A stretch of DNA of 64,000 nt from Butyrivibrio sp. (GTDB lineage: Bacteria; Bacillota; Clostridia; Lachnospirales; Lachnospiraceae). The notes beneath the pieces are model-generated. The model saw only the letters and a list, made by a program, of their open reading frames with translations, searched no databases and was not told the origin of the DNA. The stretch is from the NCBI RefSeq assembly GCF_017635265.1, contig NZ_JAGBLU010000091.1:1-64000 (forward strand), given 5' to 3'. The translations under genes were made by a program, and so were the position numbers. Shown piece by piece: positions 1 to 7,599 of the stretch; the first letter of the stretch is position 1, and each line of letters starts with the position of its first letter.

Positions 1-4
1 AATA

Positions 5-30
5 GGCCGCGAAGCGGCCGCAGATTTTGG
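5..30. repeat. GC-rich hairpin of an interspersed repeat type
   Basis: A perfect inverted repeat GGCCGC-GAA-GCGGCC is followed by GCAGATTTTGG. There is no T run, so it is not a convincing terminator. The pattern stem-GAA-stem-GATTTnnG resembles the hairpin at 27855-27881 (GCAC-GAA-GTGC then GATTTCC) and the one at 57985-57995, so it may be a member of the repeat family seen in the amt-asnB gap and the atp operon. The assignment is by eye only. Confidence 0.35.
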
Positions 31-161
31 AGGGTTTGTCAACCCCTATTTTTAAAATTTTATGGGAAATTGGGGGGATTTGGAAAAAAGAAAAAAAGAA
101 AAAGCCCTTGGAATCTGGGCTAGAGATTCCGAGAGCCTATATGAAGAAATGGGGGATGGGA

Positions 162-1151
162 ATGGTAACGCTCAATGATTATTTATATTCAGGCGATACA
201 GTTCTTAAGATTATTCAGAGGTTTCAAAACGATCTTAAGGAAGATGCAAAGCACACTGAAAATGGAGTAGACATAATACACTGCAATTTTCTTCTGCAGC
301 TCATGGAATTACTGGAGCATAATGACTTCCTTACATCTCAGTCACAGCGGCTGAGGGAGTTTTATAAATATATGTCTGCCGAGTATCCGTTTCTTGCTTT
401 TACCTTCAAGGGGAGGATAAAATCCCTGATAAGGGCAGAGCAGAAGTTCAACGGGAACATAGTAGAGCATGTGTATGACTATTATGGGAAAAACAGCTCT
501 TTTCCCAACATTACTGAGTTGAAACAACAGATGGGAGCCATAAGGGATCTGATTGCATACCGAATAGTTATATCCATGCCTGCCTGTCATCTGAAGGATG
601 GAGAAAATCGTGAAGAGATAGAACTTAAGTACCTCTATGAGATTGCCAATGCGATCCCCGGATTTCTGGAAGAGAAAGGCTTTACAGCAGAGATTTATGG
701 AATACCGGAGAAAGAACCTTCCGAGATGATAACAGAATCGTTAAGACCATATTACAGGGACTATATAAAGAATCCTAGTCCCTATGGATATCAGTCCCTT
801 CACATCACGTTTTACGACAACCAGTCCAGATCGTATCTTGAAGTCCAGATGCGTACCAAGCAGATGGACGATTACGCTGAAATTGGACCTGCACATCATC
901 TGGGATATGAAAAGAGACAGGACAAAGAAAGGAGTCGCAGGGATGCTGTACCTTCAGGGGAATGCACGTATTTTGACGAGGCTTATGAGAGGGGAATTCT
1001 GTTGCAGGGGCTTGATCTGGCCAAGGTTGATGTAAATATGTTTGGGGCGGTAAACAATCAACTTGTAAATGACGGATGTGGATTATACAGGGGAAGGCTT
1101 ATCTTGCCATATGAGCATCTGTCAAGGTTTCAGAATGACATTATAGATTAA
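162..1151 (+). CDS. RelA/SpoT-domain (p)ppGpp synthetase, small-alarmone-synthetase type
   Basis: A cytosolic nucleotidyltransferase expected to move pyrophosphate from ATP to GDP or GTP, making the stringent-response alarmone. The synthetase motifs are in order: GRIKSL, RDLIAYRIVIS, GYQSLHITF and LEVQMRTKQMDDYAEIG followed by H-H. The aspartate of RDLIAYRI and the glutamate of EVQMRT are the expected metal and catalytic residues. No HD hydrolase, TGS or ACT domain is present, so it should only synthesise. The frame is open from 27, but the first 40 or so codons are low-complexity (K/E/G/W-rich), and the ATG at 162 follows a GGGGGATGGG tract, so I start there (329 aa); ATG at 141 or 156 is possible. 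The domain assignment is solid, the start is not. Confidence 0.8.
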   Translation: MVTLNDYLYSGDTVLKIIQRFQNDLKEDAKHTENGVDIIHCNFLLQLMELLEHNDFLTSQSQRLREFYKYMSAEYPFLAFTFKGRIKSLIRAEQKFNGNIVEHVYDYYGKNSSFPNITELKQQMGAIRDLIAYRIVISMPACHLKDGENREEIELKYLYEIANAIPGFLEEKGFTAEIYGIPEKEPSEMITESLRPYYRDYIKNPSPYGYQSLHITFYDNQSRSYLEVQMRTKQMDDYAEIGPAHHLGYEKRQDKERSRRDAVPSGECTYFDEAYERGILLQGLDLAKVDVNMFGAVNNQLVNDGCGLYRGRLILPYEHLSRFQNDIID

Positions 1152-1170
1152 ATATGAAGGAATTATAGTA

Positions 1171-1408
1171 ATGAAAAAGGTAAGTGTTTTGCTGGATAGT
1201 GTTGAAAAAAATAAGAAGCTTTGTAGATATCATTGAAAAAAGTGAGGTAGATGCGGATCTAAGTCAGGGAAGCAGACACGTAGGTGCTAAATCATTATTT
1301 GGTGCGTTATCTATTGTGTCTAATTCTCCAGCCATATTAAGGATATATGGTGATGAAGATGCTACTAACGCACTGATTAAGGAAATAGAACAATTCATGG
1401 TTGTCTAA
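1171..1408 (+). pseudogene. HPr-like protein without the phosphorylatable histidine, split by a one-base frameshift
   Basis: From ATG 1171 the frame reads MKKVSVLLDSVEK and then stops early. The other frame continues IRSFVDIIEKSEVDAD and ends at 1408. The two halves join if one A is removed from the A7 run at 1205-1211, giving a product of about 78 aa. The joined protein has the HPr fold signature, including AKSLFGALSI, which matches the Ser46 region of HPr, and a DEDATNAL helix. The GLHARP segment with the active-site histidine is replaced by a sequence without histidine. Such HPr-like proteins are common in Lachnospiraceae and have no known phosphotransfer role. The shift may be a sequencing error, a real mutation, or slippage in the A run. 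Confidence 0.55.
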
Positions 1409-1435
1409 AATTTGCAGATGGATCGAGGATATTAA

Positions 1436-1903
1436 GTGGGTGACATAGTATACAGGTGGACAGATGGGAATGATGAAGACTTTTATCGATTCTACATAAA
1501 AACTGAAGAGTACTATAATCAGATTGCCGGTGGACTTGCAAACAGAACAGCATTTGTGCCATATAATGCGTCTGGCAAGATTGAAACGGTCATAATTGCC
1601 TTTGACAACGGGATTCCAGTTGGATGTGCCGGACTTAAAAGGTATTCATCTGTTGCTGTTGAAATAAAGCGTGTATGGGTCGAAGAAAGTCATCGCAGAA
1701 GGCGTATAGCAGAAGAAATGATGCATCTTATAGAGCATAAGGCGATAATGGATGGATACGACTTTGCAATACTCCAGACAAGAGATTCCATGAAGGATGC
1801 TGTTGGATTGTATGACAGGCTTGGATATACCAGAATGCCTAATTACCCTCCATATGACAAATTGGAAGGGGCAATTTGTTTTCAAAAACAGCTAAGAATA
1901 TAA
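1436..1903 (+). CDS. GNAT-family N-acetyltransferase
   Basis: Predicted cytosolic acetyl-CoA-dependent acetyltransferase of 155 aa, the usual length for a single GNAT domain. The core is visible: a beta strand VGCAGLKRYSS, then EIKRVWVEESHRRRRIAEEMM, where the R-x-x-R/G-x-A pyrophosphate-binding loop sits, and a C-terminal AVGLYDRLGYTR motif typical of the family. The start is GTG 1436, with GAGG 8-10 bases upstream; no ATG fits. It lies 13 bp before nadE and is probably co-transcribed with it. The substrate cannot be read from sequence. Confidence 0.75.
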   Translation: MGDIVYRWTDGNDEDFYRFYIKTEEYYNQIAGGLANRTAFVPYNASGKIETVIIAFDNGIPVGCAGLKRYSSVAVEIKRVWVEESHRRRRIAEEMMHLIEHKAIMDGYDFAILQTRDSMKDAVGLYDRLGYTRMPNYPPYDKLEGAICFQKQLRI

Positions 1904-1916
1904 GGAAGATAGGTAA

Positions 1917-3827
1917 ATGATAGACGGATATTTAAAAGTTGCAGCTATTACTCCAAATGTAAGGGTTGCAGATGTAGAGTTTAACTGTAATGAAATATGC
2001 AAATGCATAGATGAAGCTATTGGGAAAAAAGTAAAGCTGATGGTATTTCCGGAACTGTGTATAACGGGCTATACCTGCCAGGATTTGTTCTTTCAGGACA
2101 GATTATTGGAATCAGCAGAGGAAGCTCTGCTCAAAATAGCTAAGCATAGTCAGGGCGTGGATGCACTGATTTTTGTGGGATTGCCACTCTCGGTTGATGC
2201 GAAACTATACAATGTTGCAGCTGCTTTATGTAACGGAGAAATACTGGGAATTGTGCCAAAGACATTCTTGCCAAATTATAACGAGTTCTATGAAGCAAGG
2301 CACTTCTATTCAGGAAAAGAGCTTGATACTGTCATACATATTGGTGGGAAAGATGCAAGGGTAAGCAGAGATATTCTGTTTGTGTGTAAGAAAATGCCGT
2401 CACTTAGGGTCGCTGCGGAACTTTGTGAAGATCTTTGGGTTCCGAATCCTCCAAGTACTGTACACTGCTTGGCTGGAGCTACAGTAATTGTAAATCTTTC
2501 TGCTTCCAATGAGATAATTGGCAAGAGCAGATATCGCAGAAATCTTGTTAGCACCCAGTCTGCAAAGCTGGTCTGTGCGTATCTGTATGCATCCGCAGGT
2601 CCTGGTGAATCCACTCAGGATGTTGTATACTCCGGGCATAATATAATAGCAGAAAATGGAAATGTACTGTGTGAATCGGGGCGTTTCTCTGAAAATATGA
2701 TCGTATCAGAGATTGATCTGGAATATCTTGAAGCTGAAAGAAGACATATGACAACATATGAGGCAAATTCCAACGTCAAGTATACCCACGTGGGATTCTC
2801 ACTGAATAAGGAACAGGCAGAACTGACAAGATATATTGATTCAAAACCTTTTGTGCCTGCATTGACTCAGGAACGCGATATGAGGTGCAATGAGATCCTT
2901 ACCATACAGGCGATGGGGCTCAGAAAAAGATTGGAGCATATCGACTGCAAAACGGTAGTTATTGGTATATCAGGTGGTCTGGACTCAACATTGGCACTTT
3001 TGGTTGTCGCAAAAGCTTTTGATTATCTAAAACTTGAGAGAAATGGGATTATAGCGGTCACAATGCCCGGATTTGGAACTACAGACAGAACTTATGAAAA
3101 TGCAGTAAGGCTCATAAAGGAAATTGGTGCATCATTCAGGGAAGTAAATATAAGTAAGGCCGTAAAGCAGCATTTTTCAGATATTTGTCATGATGAAAAT
3201 GTTCATGATGTTACGTATGAAAATAGTCAGGCTCGGGAAAGAACCCAGATACTTATGGATATTGCTAATAAAGAAAATGGAATTATTGTTGGAACAGGGG
3301 ATTTGTCTGAACTTGCACTTGGATGGGCTACATACAATGGCGATCACATGTCAATGTATGCAGTGAATTCGTCTGTCCCTAAGACACTAGTGCGTTATTT
3401 GGTGCAGTACTATGCTGATACAACGGATAGCCAGGAATTGAAGGCTACTCTATATGATATTTTGGATACACCTGTTTCACCTGAGTTGTTGCCACCGGAT
3501 GGAAAAGAGATTTCGCAGAAAACAGAGGATTTAGTGGGACCATACGAGCTTCATGACTTTTTTCTCTATCATATGCTGAGGCTTGTGCAAAGCCCGTCCA
3601 AAATCTATAGATTGGCTAAACTTGCTTTTTGCGACGAGTACACAGATGATGTAATTTCGAGATGGGAAAAGACATTTTACAGAAGATTCTTTGCGCAGCA
3701 GTTTAAGCGGAGTTGCCTTCCTGATGGTCCAAAAGTCGGATCTGTGGCTGTATCGCCTAGAGGTGATCTAAGGATGCCATCCGATGCATGCGTGAATACA
3801 TGGCTGGAGGAACTTGATAACCTATGA
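1917..3827 (+). CDS. nadE: Glutamine-dependent NAD+ synthetase
   Basis: Catalyses the last step of NAD synthesis: deamido-NAD + ATP + glutamine to NAD. At 636 aa it is the long two-domain form. The N-terminal nitrilase-type glutaminase domain carries MVFPELCITGY (general-base Glu), a Lys region at PKTFLPNYNEFYEARHF and the nucleophile Cys170 in AELCEDLW. The C-terminal adenine-nucleotide alpha-hydrolase domain has the PP-loop SGGLDST at about 352-358, then GTGDLSELALGW. It overlaps the next gene by 4 bp (ATGA), so the two are translationally coupled. It draws on glutamine, which fits the nitrogen block that follows, though the promoter here has no nitrogen-type leader. Confidence 0.95.
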   Translation: MIDGYLKVAAITPNVRVADVEFNCNEICKCIDEAIGKKVKLMVFPELCITGYTCQDLFFQDRLLESAEEALLKIAKHSQGVDALIFVGLPLSVDAKLYNVAAALCNGEILGIVPKTFLPNYNEFYEARHFYSGKELDTVIHIGGKDARVSRDILFVCKKMPSLRVAAELCEDLWVPNPPSTVHCLAGATVIVNLSASNEIIGKSRYRRNLVSTQSAKLVCAYLYASAGPGESTQDVVYSGHNIIAENGNVLCESGRFSENMIVSEIDLEYLEAERRHMTTYEANSNVKYTHVGFSLNKEQAELTRYIDSKPFVPALTQERDMRCNEILTIQAMGLRKRLEHIDCKTVVIGISGGLDSTLALLVVAKAFDYLKLERNGIIAVTMPGFGTTDRTYENAVRLIKEIGASFREVNISKAVKQHFSDICHDENVHDVTYENSQARERTQILMDIANKENGIIVGTGDLSELALGWATYNGDHMSMYAVNSSVPKTLVRYLVQYYADTTDSQELKATLYDILDTPVSPELLPPDGKEISQKTEDLVGPYELHDFFLYHMLRLVQSPSKIYRLAKLAFCDEYTDDVISRWEKTFYRRFFAQQFKRSCLPDGPKVGSVAVSPRGDLRMPSDACVNTWLEELDNL

Positions 3828-4534
3828 AAAAACCTATTATTGGACTTGTTCCGTTATTTGATGACGAAAAAGACAGCTTGTGGATGCTTCCGGGATATAT
3901 GGATGGAATTGTGGATGCTGGTGGAATACCAATAATGCTGCCATTAACTTCGGAAAAGGCTACTATTGATCAACTTCTTGATACAGTGGATGGAATCATA
4001 ATGACAGGTGGACACGATGTGTCGCCGGATATATACGGAGAAGAGAAGCTTGAAGATTTAGTTGTCTGTAACGAGGCCAGAGATAGTATGGAAAAAGAAC
4101 TGCTTAGACAGGCTCTTGAAAAAGACATCCCTATTTTGGGAATATGCAGGGGAATACAGTTTATAAATGCTTTTCTTGGTGGAACTCTTTACCAGGACTT
4201 AGGAAAGCAGCACCCATCAGAAACAGAACATCATCAGAAACCTCCCTATGATGTTCCAATCCATGAAGTGAAGATTATACAGGATTCAGGACTTTACAGA
4301 CTTCTTCGGGAATATGTCATAAGCGTAAACAGCTATCATCATCAGGCAGTAAAAGATGTTGCTGATGAATTGAAAGTCATGGCAGTATCAGAAGATGGAC
4401 TGGTGGAAGCAGTGGAACTACCAGAAAAGAGGTTTGTGTGGGCTGTGCAGTGGCATCCGGAGTTTTTTTATAAGACTGATGAAAACAGCAAGATGATATT
4501 TGGGGAGTTCGTAAAACATTGTCAGAACCTATGA
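3824..4534 (+). CDS. Gamma-glutamyl-gamma-aminobutyrate hydrolase family (peptidase C26, PuuD-like)
   Basis: Class I glutamine amidotransferase-fold hydrolase of 236 aa. Catalytic triad candidates are visible: nucleophile elbow GICRG with Cys108, and the His/Glu pair in QWHPEFF near the C terminus. The motif MTGGHDVSPDIYGEE is typical of the PuuD/C26 group, which cleaves gamma-glutamyl bonds. Its start overlaps the nadE stop. It ends the operon that begins at the GNAT gene. Substrate is unknown; gamma-Glu-GABA hydrolysis is only the family's best known activity. Confidence 0.8.
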   Translation: MKKPIIGLVPLFDDEKDSLWMLPGYMDGIVDAGGIPIMLPLTSEKATIDQLLDTVDGIIMTGGHDVSPDIYGEEKLEDLVVCNEARDSMEKELLRQALEKDIPILGICRGIQFINAFLGGTLYQDLGKQHPSETEHHQKPPYDVPIHEVKIIQDSGLYRLLREYVISVNSYHHQAVKDVADELKVMAVSEDGLVEAVELPEKRFVWAVQWHPEFFYKTDENSKMIFGEFVKHCQNL

Positions 4535-4594
4535 TTTAGCAAAAATAATGACAAGACTCAGTTGTTGTCGCAAAATTTTTGTATAAAATAGCAA

Positions 4595-4622
4595 TTGTCA
4601 AAATAAATACAAACCGTATACT
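4595..4622 (+). promoter_or_regulatory. Sigma-A type promoter of the FUSC-HAD gene (leader copy A)
   Basis: TTGTCA, 16-bp spacer, TATACT. The same arrangement recurs ahead of the ATP-grasp gene (TTGCCA-16-TATACT) with the leader directly after it. A TTGTATACAA palindrome overlaps the downstream end of the -10 (4622-4631). Confidence 0.7.
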
Positions 4623-4629
4623 TGTATAC

Positions 4630-4753
4630 AAACAAAGGCGTTTTGATTCACACTGTGTTTCGGAGCGCCTTTTCTTTTATTCTTTTTCATTATAACTAAT
4701 CCTATATAAGTGCAATGAGACAATGGCGTTTCGGCTTGATACCGGAGCGCCAT
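4630..4753 (+). repeat. Duplicated nitrogen-type leader, copy A (two tandem hairpins)
   Basis: This 124-nt segment is repeated at 20678-20801 with the same length and six differences by eye. It holds hairpin 1 (4634-4672), a 50-nt unpaired stretch and hairpin 2 (4724-4752), each followed by T-rich sequence. It opens with AAACAAAGGCG, close to the starts of the amt leader (AGACAAAGGCG) and gltB leader (AAGACAGGCA). Several differences between copies keep base pairing: G to A where G faced U, and C to U where C faced G. That supports function as RNA. The likely role is transcription attenuation in response to nitrogen. Confidence 0.75.
4634..4686 (+). terminator. Leader hairpin 1 with T-rich tail (attenuator candidate)
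   Basis: AAAGGCG at 4634-4640 pairs with CGCCTTT at 4666-4672; the stem extends inward through UUUUGA/UUUCGGAG and CAC/GUG. It is followed by TTCTTTTATTCTTTTT. It begins within about 15 nt of the predicted transcription start, so it would end transcription early unless relieved. Confidence 0.6.
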
Positions 4754-4759
4754 CTTTTT
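4724..4759 (+). terminator. Leader hairpin 2, intrinsic terminator ahead of FUSC-HAD
   Basis: TGGCGTTTCGG (4724-4734) pairs fully, with G-U pairs, with CCGGAGCGCCA (4742-4752), loop of 7, followed by TCTTTTT. It stands about 45 bp before the gene, a typical attenuator position. Confidence 0.65.
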
Positions 4760-4802
4760 GCATTAAGGAAGGGAGTGTTGAGAACTGATACATGAGAAAA
4801 AG

Positions 4803-6098
4803 GTGGTGTACTTTCCGCATATAGGTATGCGGATTATAAAATCAGCACTTGGGGTGCTTATCTGTTTTGCAATTTATTTCATGAGGGGCAAGCAGGGAAC
4901 ACCGTTCTATTCGGCACTGGCAGTTTTATGGTGCATACAGAATCAGACAAAGAACACGGTGGGAAATGCACTACAGAGGACTGTAGGGACCGGTATAGGT
5001 GCAGCGTACGGGCTTGCCCATATCCTTATTAAGCAGAAGATTTTAGTACTTGGTGACAGCTTCTTTCATTACTGCATTATTGCGCTGGCACTGATTCCCA
5101 TAATCTACACGACTGTTGTTATAAAACAGAAAAAAGCATCGTATTTTTCATGTGTGGTTTTTCTAAGCATTGTTGTAAACCATCTTATGGATGAAAACCC
5201 ATACATATTCGTGGCAAACAGAACGCTGGATACTCTTATTGGTATATTTGTTGGTCTTGTTCTGAATTCAGTAAGTATCCATGGTGAATATGACAGACAA
5301 ACACTTTTTATAGCAGATGTGGACAGAGCTATGGACGGCCTTTCTGCAGGTTTAACGCCGTACAGTCAGATCATGATAAAGAACATGCTTGAAAAAGGAA
5401 TGCTTCTTACATTCATGACTCTGCGGACACCGGCGGGATTTTTAGAGGGAATGCCTGATATAAAACCTAAGCTCCCGATCATAGCAATGGATGGTGCAAT
5501 CCTCTATGACATAAACGAGAACAAATATCCAAAGGTTTATGTGATATCCGCAGAACATGCCGGAAACATTGAGAACTTTATCCGAAACAGGGGATTTAAC
5601 ATTTTTACAACGGTAATCCTTGAGGATGTACTCATAATATATTACGACGAGTTGAAGAATACGGCAGAAAAAGACATCTATGGAAAAATGCACAAATCTC
5701 CTTACCGCAACTACCTGAACAAAGAACGACCCAAGGATCATCCGGTTGTATACATGATGTGTATTGATGAGATCGAAAAGATAGAGCAGCTGGTAAGAGC
5801 AATAAAGAAAAGCGATATCTACGATGAACTCAAGATCCTTACATATCCCTCTGATGATTATGAAGGATACTCATATATAAAAATCTATAATAAAAATGCC
5901 TCTGTACAGAACATGGCAGATTACCTGAAGAGCATTACCGGTTCGGAAGAAACACTGACATTTGGTGATAACAAAAGGAACAAAACGGATTTCTGTTATA
6001 CAGAGTGCGACCGGATAGTGAGAAAACTGCATCGTCTGTTTTATTTCAAAAGAAGGGAATCGGCTGTGAACGATGTAAACCTGCTTAAACTTCAGTGA
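4803..6098 (+). CDS. FUSC-type membrane protein fused to a HAD (Cof-like) hydrolase
   Basis: Two parts in 431 aa. Residues 1 to about 155 are hydrophobic with the FUSC/aromatic-acid-exporter signature (YFPHIGMRIIKSALGV, FYSALAVLWCIQ, NRTLDTLIGIFVGLVLN). From about 165 it is HAD-like: motif I LFIADVD, motif II FMTLRTP, a cap region starting LPIIAMDGAILYD, and motif IV TFGDN. GTG 4803 (or 4806) is the only in-frame start near the N terminus; ATG 4792 would give a better MRKK start if the A5 run had one more A, so a base may be missing. The last nine codons (VNDVNLLKLQ) are homologous to the start of the ATP-grasp gene at 20860, showing a fusion scar. Role unknown: export coupled to a phosphatase is inference. 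Confidence 0.7.
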   Translation: MVYFPHIGMRIIKSALGVLICFAIYFMRGKQGTPFYSALAVLWCIQNQTKNTVGNALQRTVGTGIGAAYGLAHILIKQKILVLGDSFFHYCIIALALIPIIYTTVVIKQKKASYFSCVVFLSIVVNHLMDENPYIFVANRTLDTLIGIFVGLVLNSVSIHGEYDRQTLFIADVDRAMDGLSAGLTPYSQIMIKNMLEKGMLLTFMTLRTPAGFLEGMPDIKPKLPIIAMDGAILYDINENKYPKVYVISAEHAGNIENFIRNRGFNIFTTVILEDVLIIYYDELKNTAEKDIYGKMHKSPYRNYLNKERPKDHPVVYMMCIDEIEKIEQLVRAIKKSDIYDELKILTYPSDDYEGYSYIKIYNKNASVQNMADYLKSITGSEETLTFGDNKRNKTDFCYTECDRIVRKLHRLFYFKRRESAVNDVNLLKLQ

Positions 6099-6116
6099 TT
6101 TTTGTTGGGAGGAGTT

Positions 6117-7457
6117 ATGAAAATTTTTAATCCGAAATATGTATATACTTCAAACGAGTTTTTAAACGATGCCGGAATTCTTGTTGATGATGATGGCATC
6201 ATAAGGAAAATCTGTGATTTTCAGGAATTAAAAGCAAAATATCCTCAGGCGGAAGTTGAAACCTGGAAAAATATGGTTATGGTTCCGGGAGGGGTGAATG
6301 TCCATAATCATTCTTTTCAGATATTACTTCGTGGAATAGCGGCAGACAGACCTTTCCTTGAATGGAGAGATAAGTCACTTTATCATTATTCACCACTTAT
6401 GACAAAAGAAGATATTTATGTGGGCGCATTGTTCTGCTTTGCAGAGATGATGAAAAGAGGTGTTACGTGCGTCAGTGACTTCTTTTACCTGCATAATTTT
6501 GGCACAGATTCAGATTATGAAATTATTCGCGCTGCAAAGGATCTAGGAATGAGACTGGTTCTTTCAAGAACCATGTATGACTGGGATGGCGCTCCCTCCG
6601 AATATGTGGAAACGATTGACAGGGCAGTCAAAAGTACAAAGATGCTTGCAGATGAGTTTAACGGCAAAACCAAGGATATGATAACAGTCCTTCCTTCGCC
6701 ACATTCCCTGCATGCCGCTTCTCCGGATATGATAGTTGCGGGACATGAGCTGGCAAAGGAGCTTGGAACCAGATTCCATATTCACGTTGCGGAAGAAAAA
6801 TTTGAGGTTGAGCAGGTGATGCGTGAGCATAACGGGCTAAGTACCATCGAATATCTGGATAAGCTTGGGGTTGTAGATGAACATATGATGATCATTCATG
6901 GCGTTTATCTAAAGCCTGAGGAAATTAAGCTTATGGGTGAGAGAGGAGTGGGTCTTGCTTACTGTCCTTCAAGTAATATGTTCCTGGCTGATGGAATTAC
7001 GAATATTCCAGATATGATACAAAATGATGTACTTATCGGACTTGGAACCGACGGTGCCTGCGGAAATAATAGAAATAGTGTGTTTGAGGAAATGAGAATG
7101 GTATCTATTCTTCAAAAGGCGGCTACCTGTGACGCAATGTGCGTAAACTACAAACAGGCTTTTGATATGGGGACAATAAACGGCGGAAAGTTACTAGGGC
7201 TGCCTGTTGGAGATATAAAAGAAGGAATGAGAGCGGATTTTGCAGGCATTGATCTTGATGATCTGTCAATGCTGCCAATATCTGAAAATCTTGAGCAGAT
7301 GCTTGCAAATATAGTTTATTCCCTGGAACCTACGGCAGTAAAAAATGTCGTGATTAACGGAAAAGATACAGTACATGATGGCATAATATGCGGAATAAGC
7401 GAAGAAGAGCTTGTTGAAAAAGTACGTGACACCATGAAGGCACTTAATGCAAAATAA
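6117..7457 (+). CDS. Amidohydrolase, HutF-like (candidate formimidoylglutamate deiminase)
   Basis: 446-aa metal-dependent amidohydrolase of the cytosine deaminase/HutF group. Visible metal-site motifs: HNHSFQ (first His pair), SPHSLHAASPD, HIHVAEEKFEV, MIIHGVYL and GLGTDGACGNN (last Asp). HNHSFQ...FLEWRDKSLY and the SPHSLHA block resemble HutF, which deaminates N-formimidoyl-glutamate to N-formylglutamate and ammonia. Placement beside hutU and hutI supports that role, but SAH/guanine-type deaminases share the fold. ATG 6117 has GGGAGGAG 3-10 bases upstream. Only 18 bp separate it from the FUSC-HAD gene, so it is probably read from leader A, while hutU has its own promoter. Confidence 0.65.
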   Translation: MKIFNPKYVYTSNEFLNDAGILVDDDGIIRKICDFQELKAKYPQAEVETWKNMVMVPGGVNVHNHSFQILLRGIAADRPFLEWRDKSLYHYSPLMTKEDIYVGALFCFAEMMKRGVTCVSDFFYLHNFGTDSDYEIIRAAKDLGMRLVLSRTMYDWDGAPSEYVETIDRAVKSTKMLADEFNGKTKDMITVLPSPHSLHAASPDMIVAGHELAKELGTRFHIHVAEEKFEVEQVMREHNGLSTIEYLDKLGVVDEHMMIIHGVYLKPEEIKLMGERGVGLAYCPSSNMFLADGITNIPDMIQNDVLIGLGTDGACGNNRNSVFEEMRMVSILQKAATCDAMCVNYKQAFDMGTINGGKLLGLPVGDIKEGMRADFAGIDLDDLSMLPISENLEQMLANIVYSLEPTAVKNVVINGKDTVHDGIICGISEEELVEKVRDTMKALNAK

Positions 7458-7469
7458 ATGAAATTATTA

Positions 7470-7497
7470 TTGACAATAATTATTTTAATGATATCAT
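7470..7497 (+). promoter_or_regulatory. hutU promoter with a palindrome over the -10
   Basis: TTGACA, 16-bp spacer, TATCAT. A perfect 10-bp palindrome ATGATATCAT (7488-7497) covers the -10. The ABC operon promoter has ATGAT-N4-ATCAT over its -10, and the rpiR/M20 divergent region has ATGAT-N3-ATCAT. This makes an operator for the island's RpiR protein plausible. Confidence 0.65.
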
Positions 7498-7538
7498 CAA
7501 TTGTAATACAAGTATTTATAAAAAGAATACGAATTATT

Positions 7539-7585
7539 AGAGGCAACGACGCTGAGATATGTGTTGTTGCCTCTTTTTATTTTTA
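7539..7585 (+). terminator. Leader hairpin and T run just ahead of hutU
   Basis: AGAGGCAAC (7539-7547) pairs with GTTGCCTCT (7566-7574), followed by TTTTTATTTTT. It stands 26 nt before the start codon. The 5' arm and loop read GGCAACGACGCTGAGA, similar to GGCAATGGTGCTAAAA in the leader of the ABC operon, so the two leaders may be read by the same factor. Confidence 0.65.
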
Positions 7586-7599
7586 AGGAGGAGAGCGTT

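Noticed and set aside
7561..7599. N-terminal extension of HutU from 7561
   Set aside because: It would run through the leader hairpin and its T run; AAGGAGGA fixes the start at 7600.
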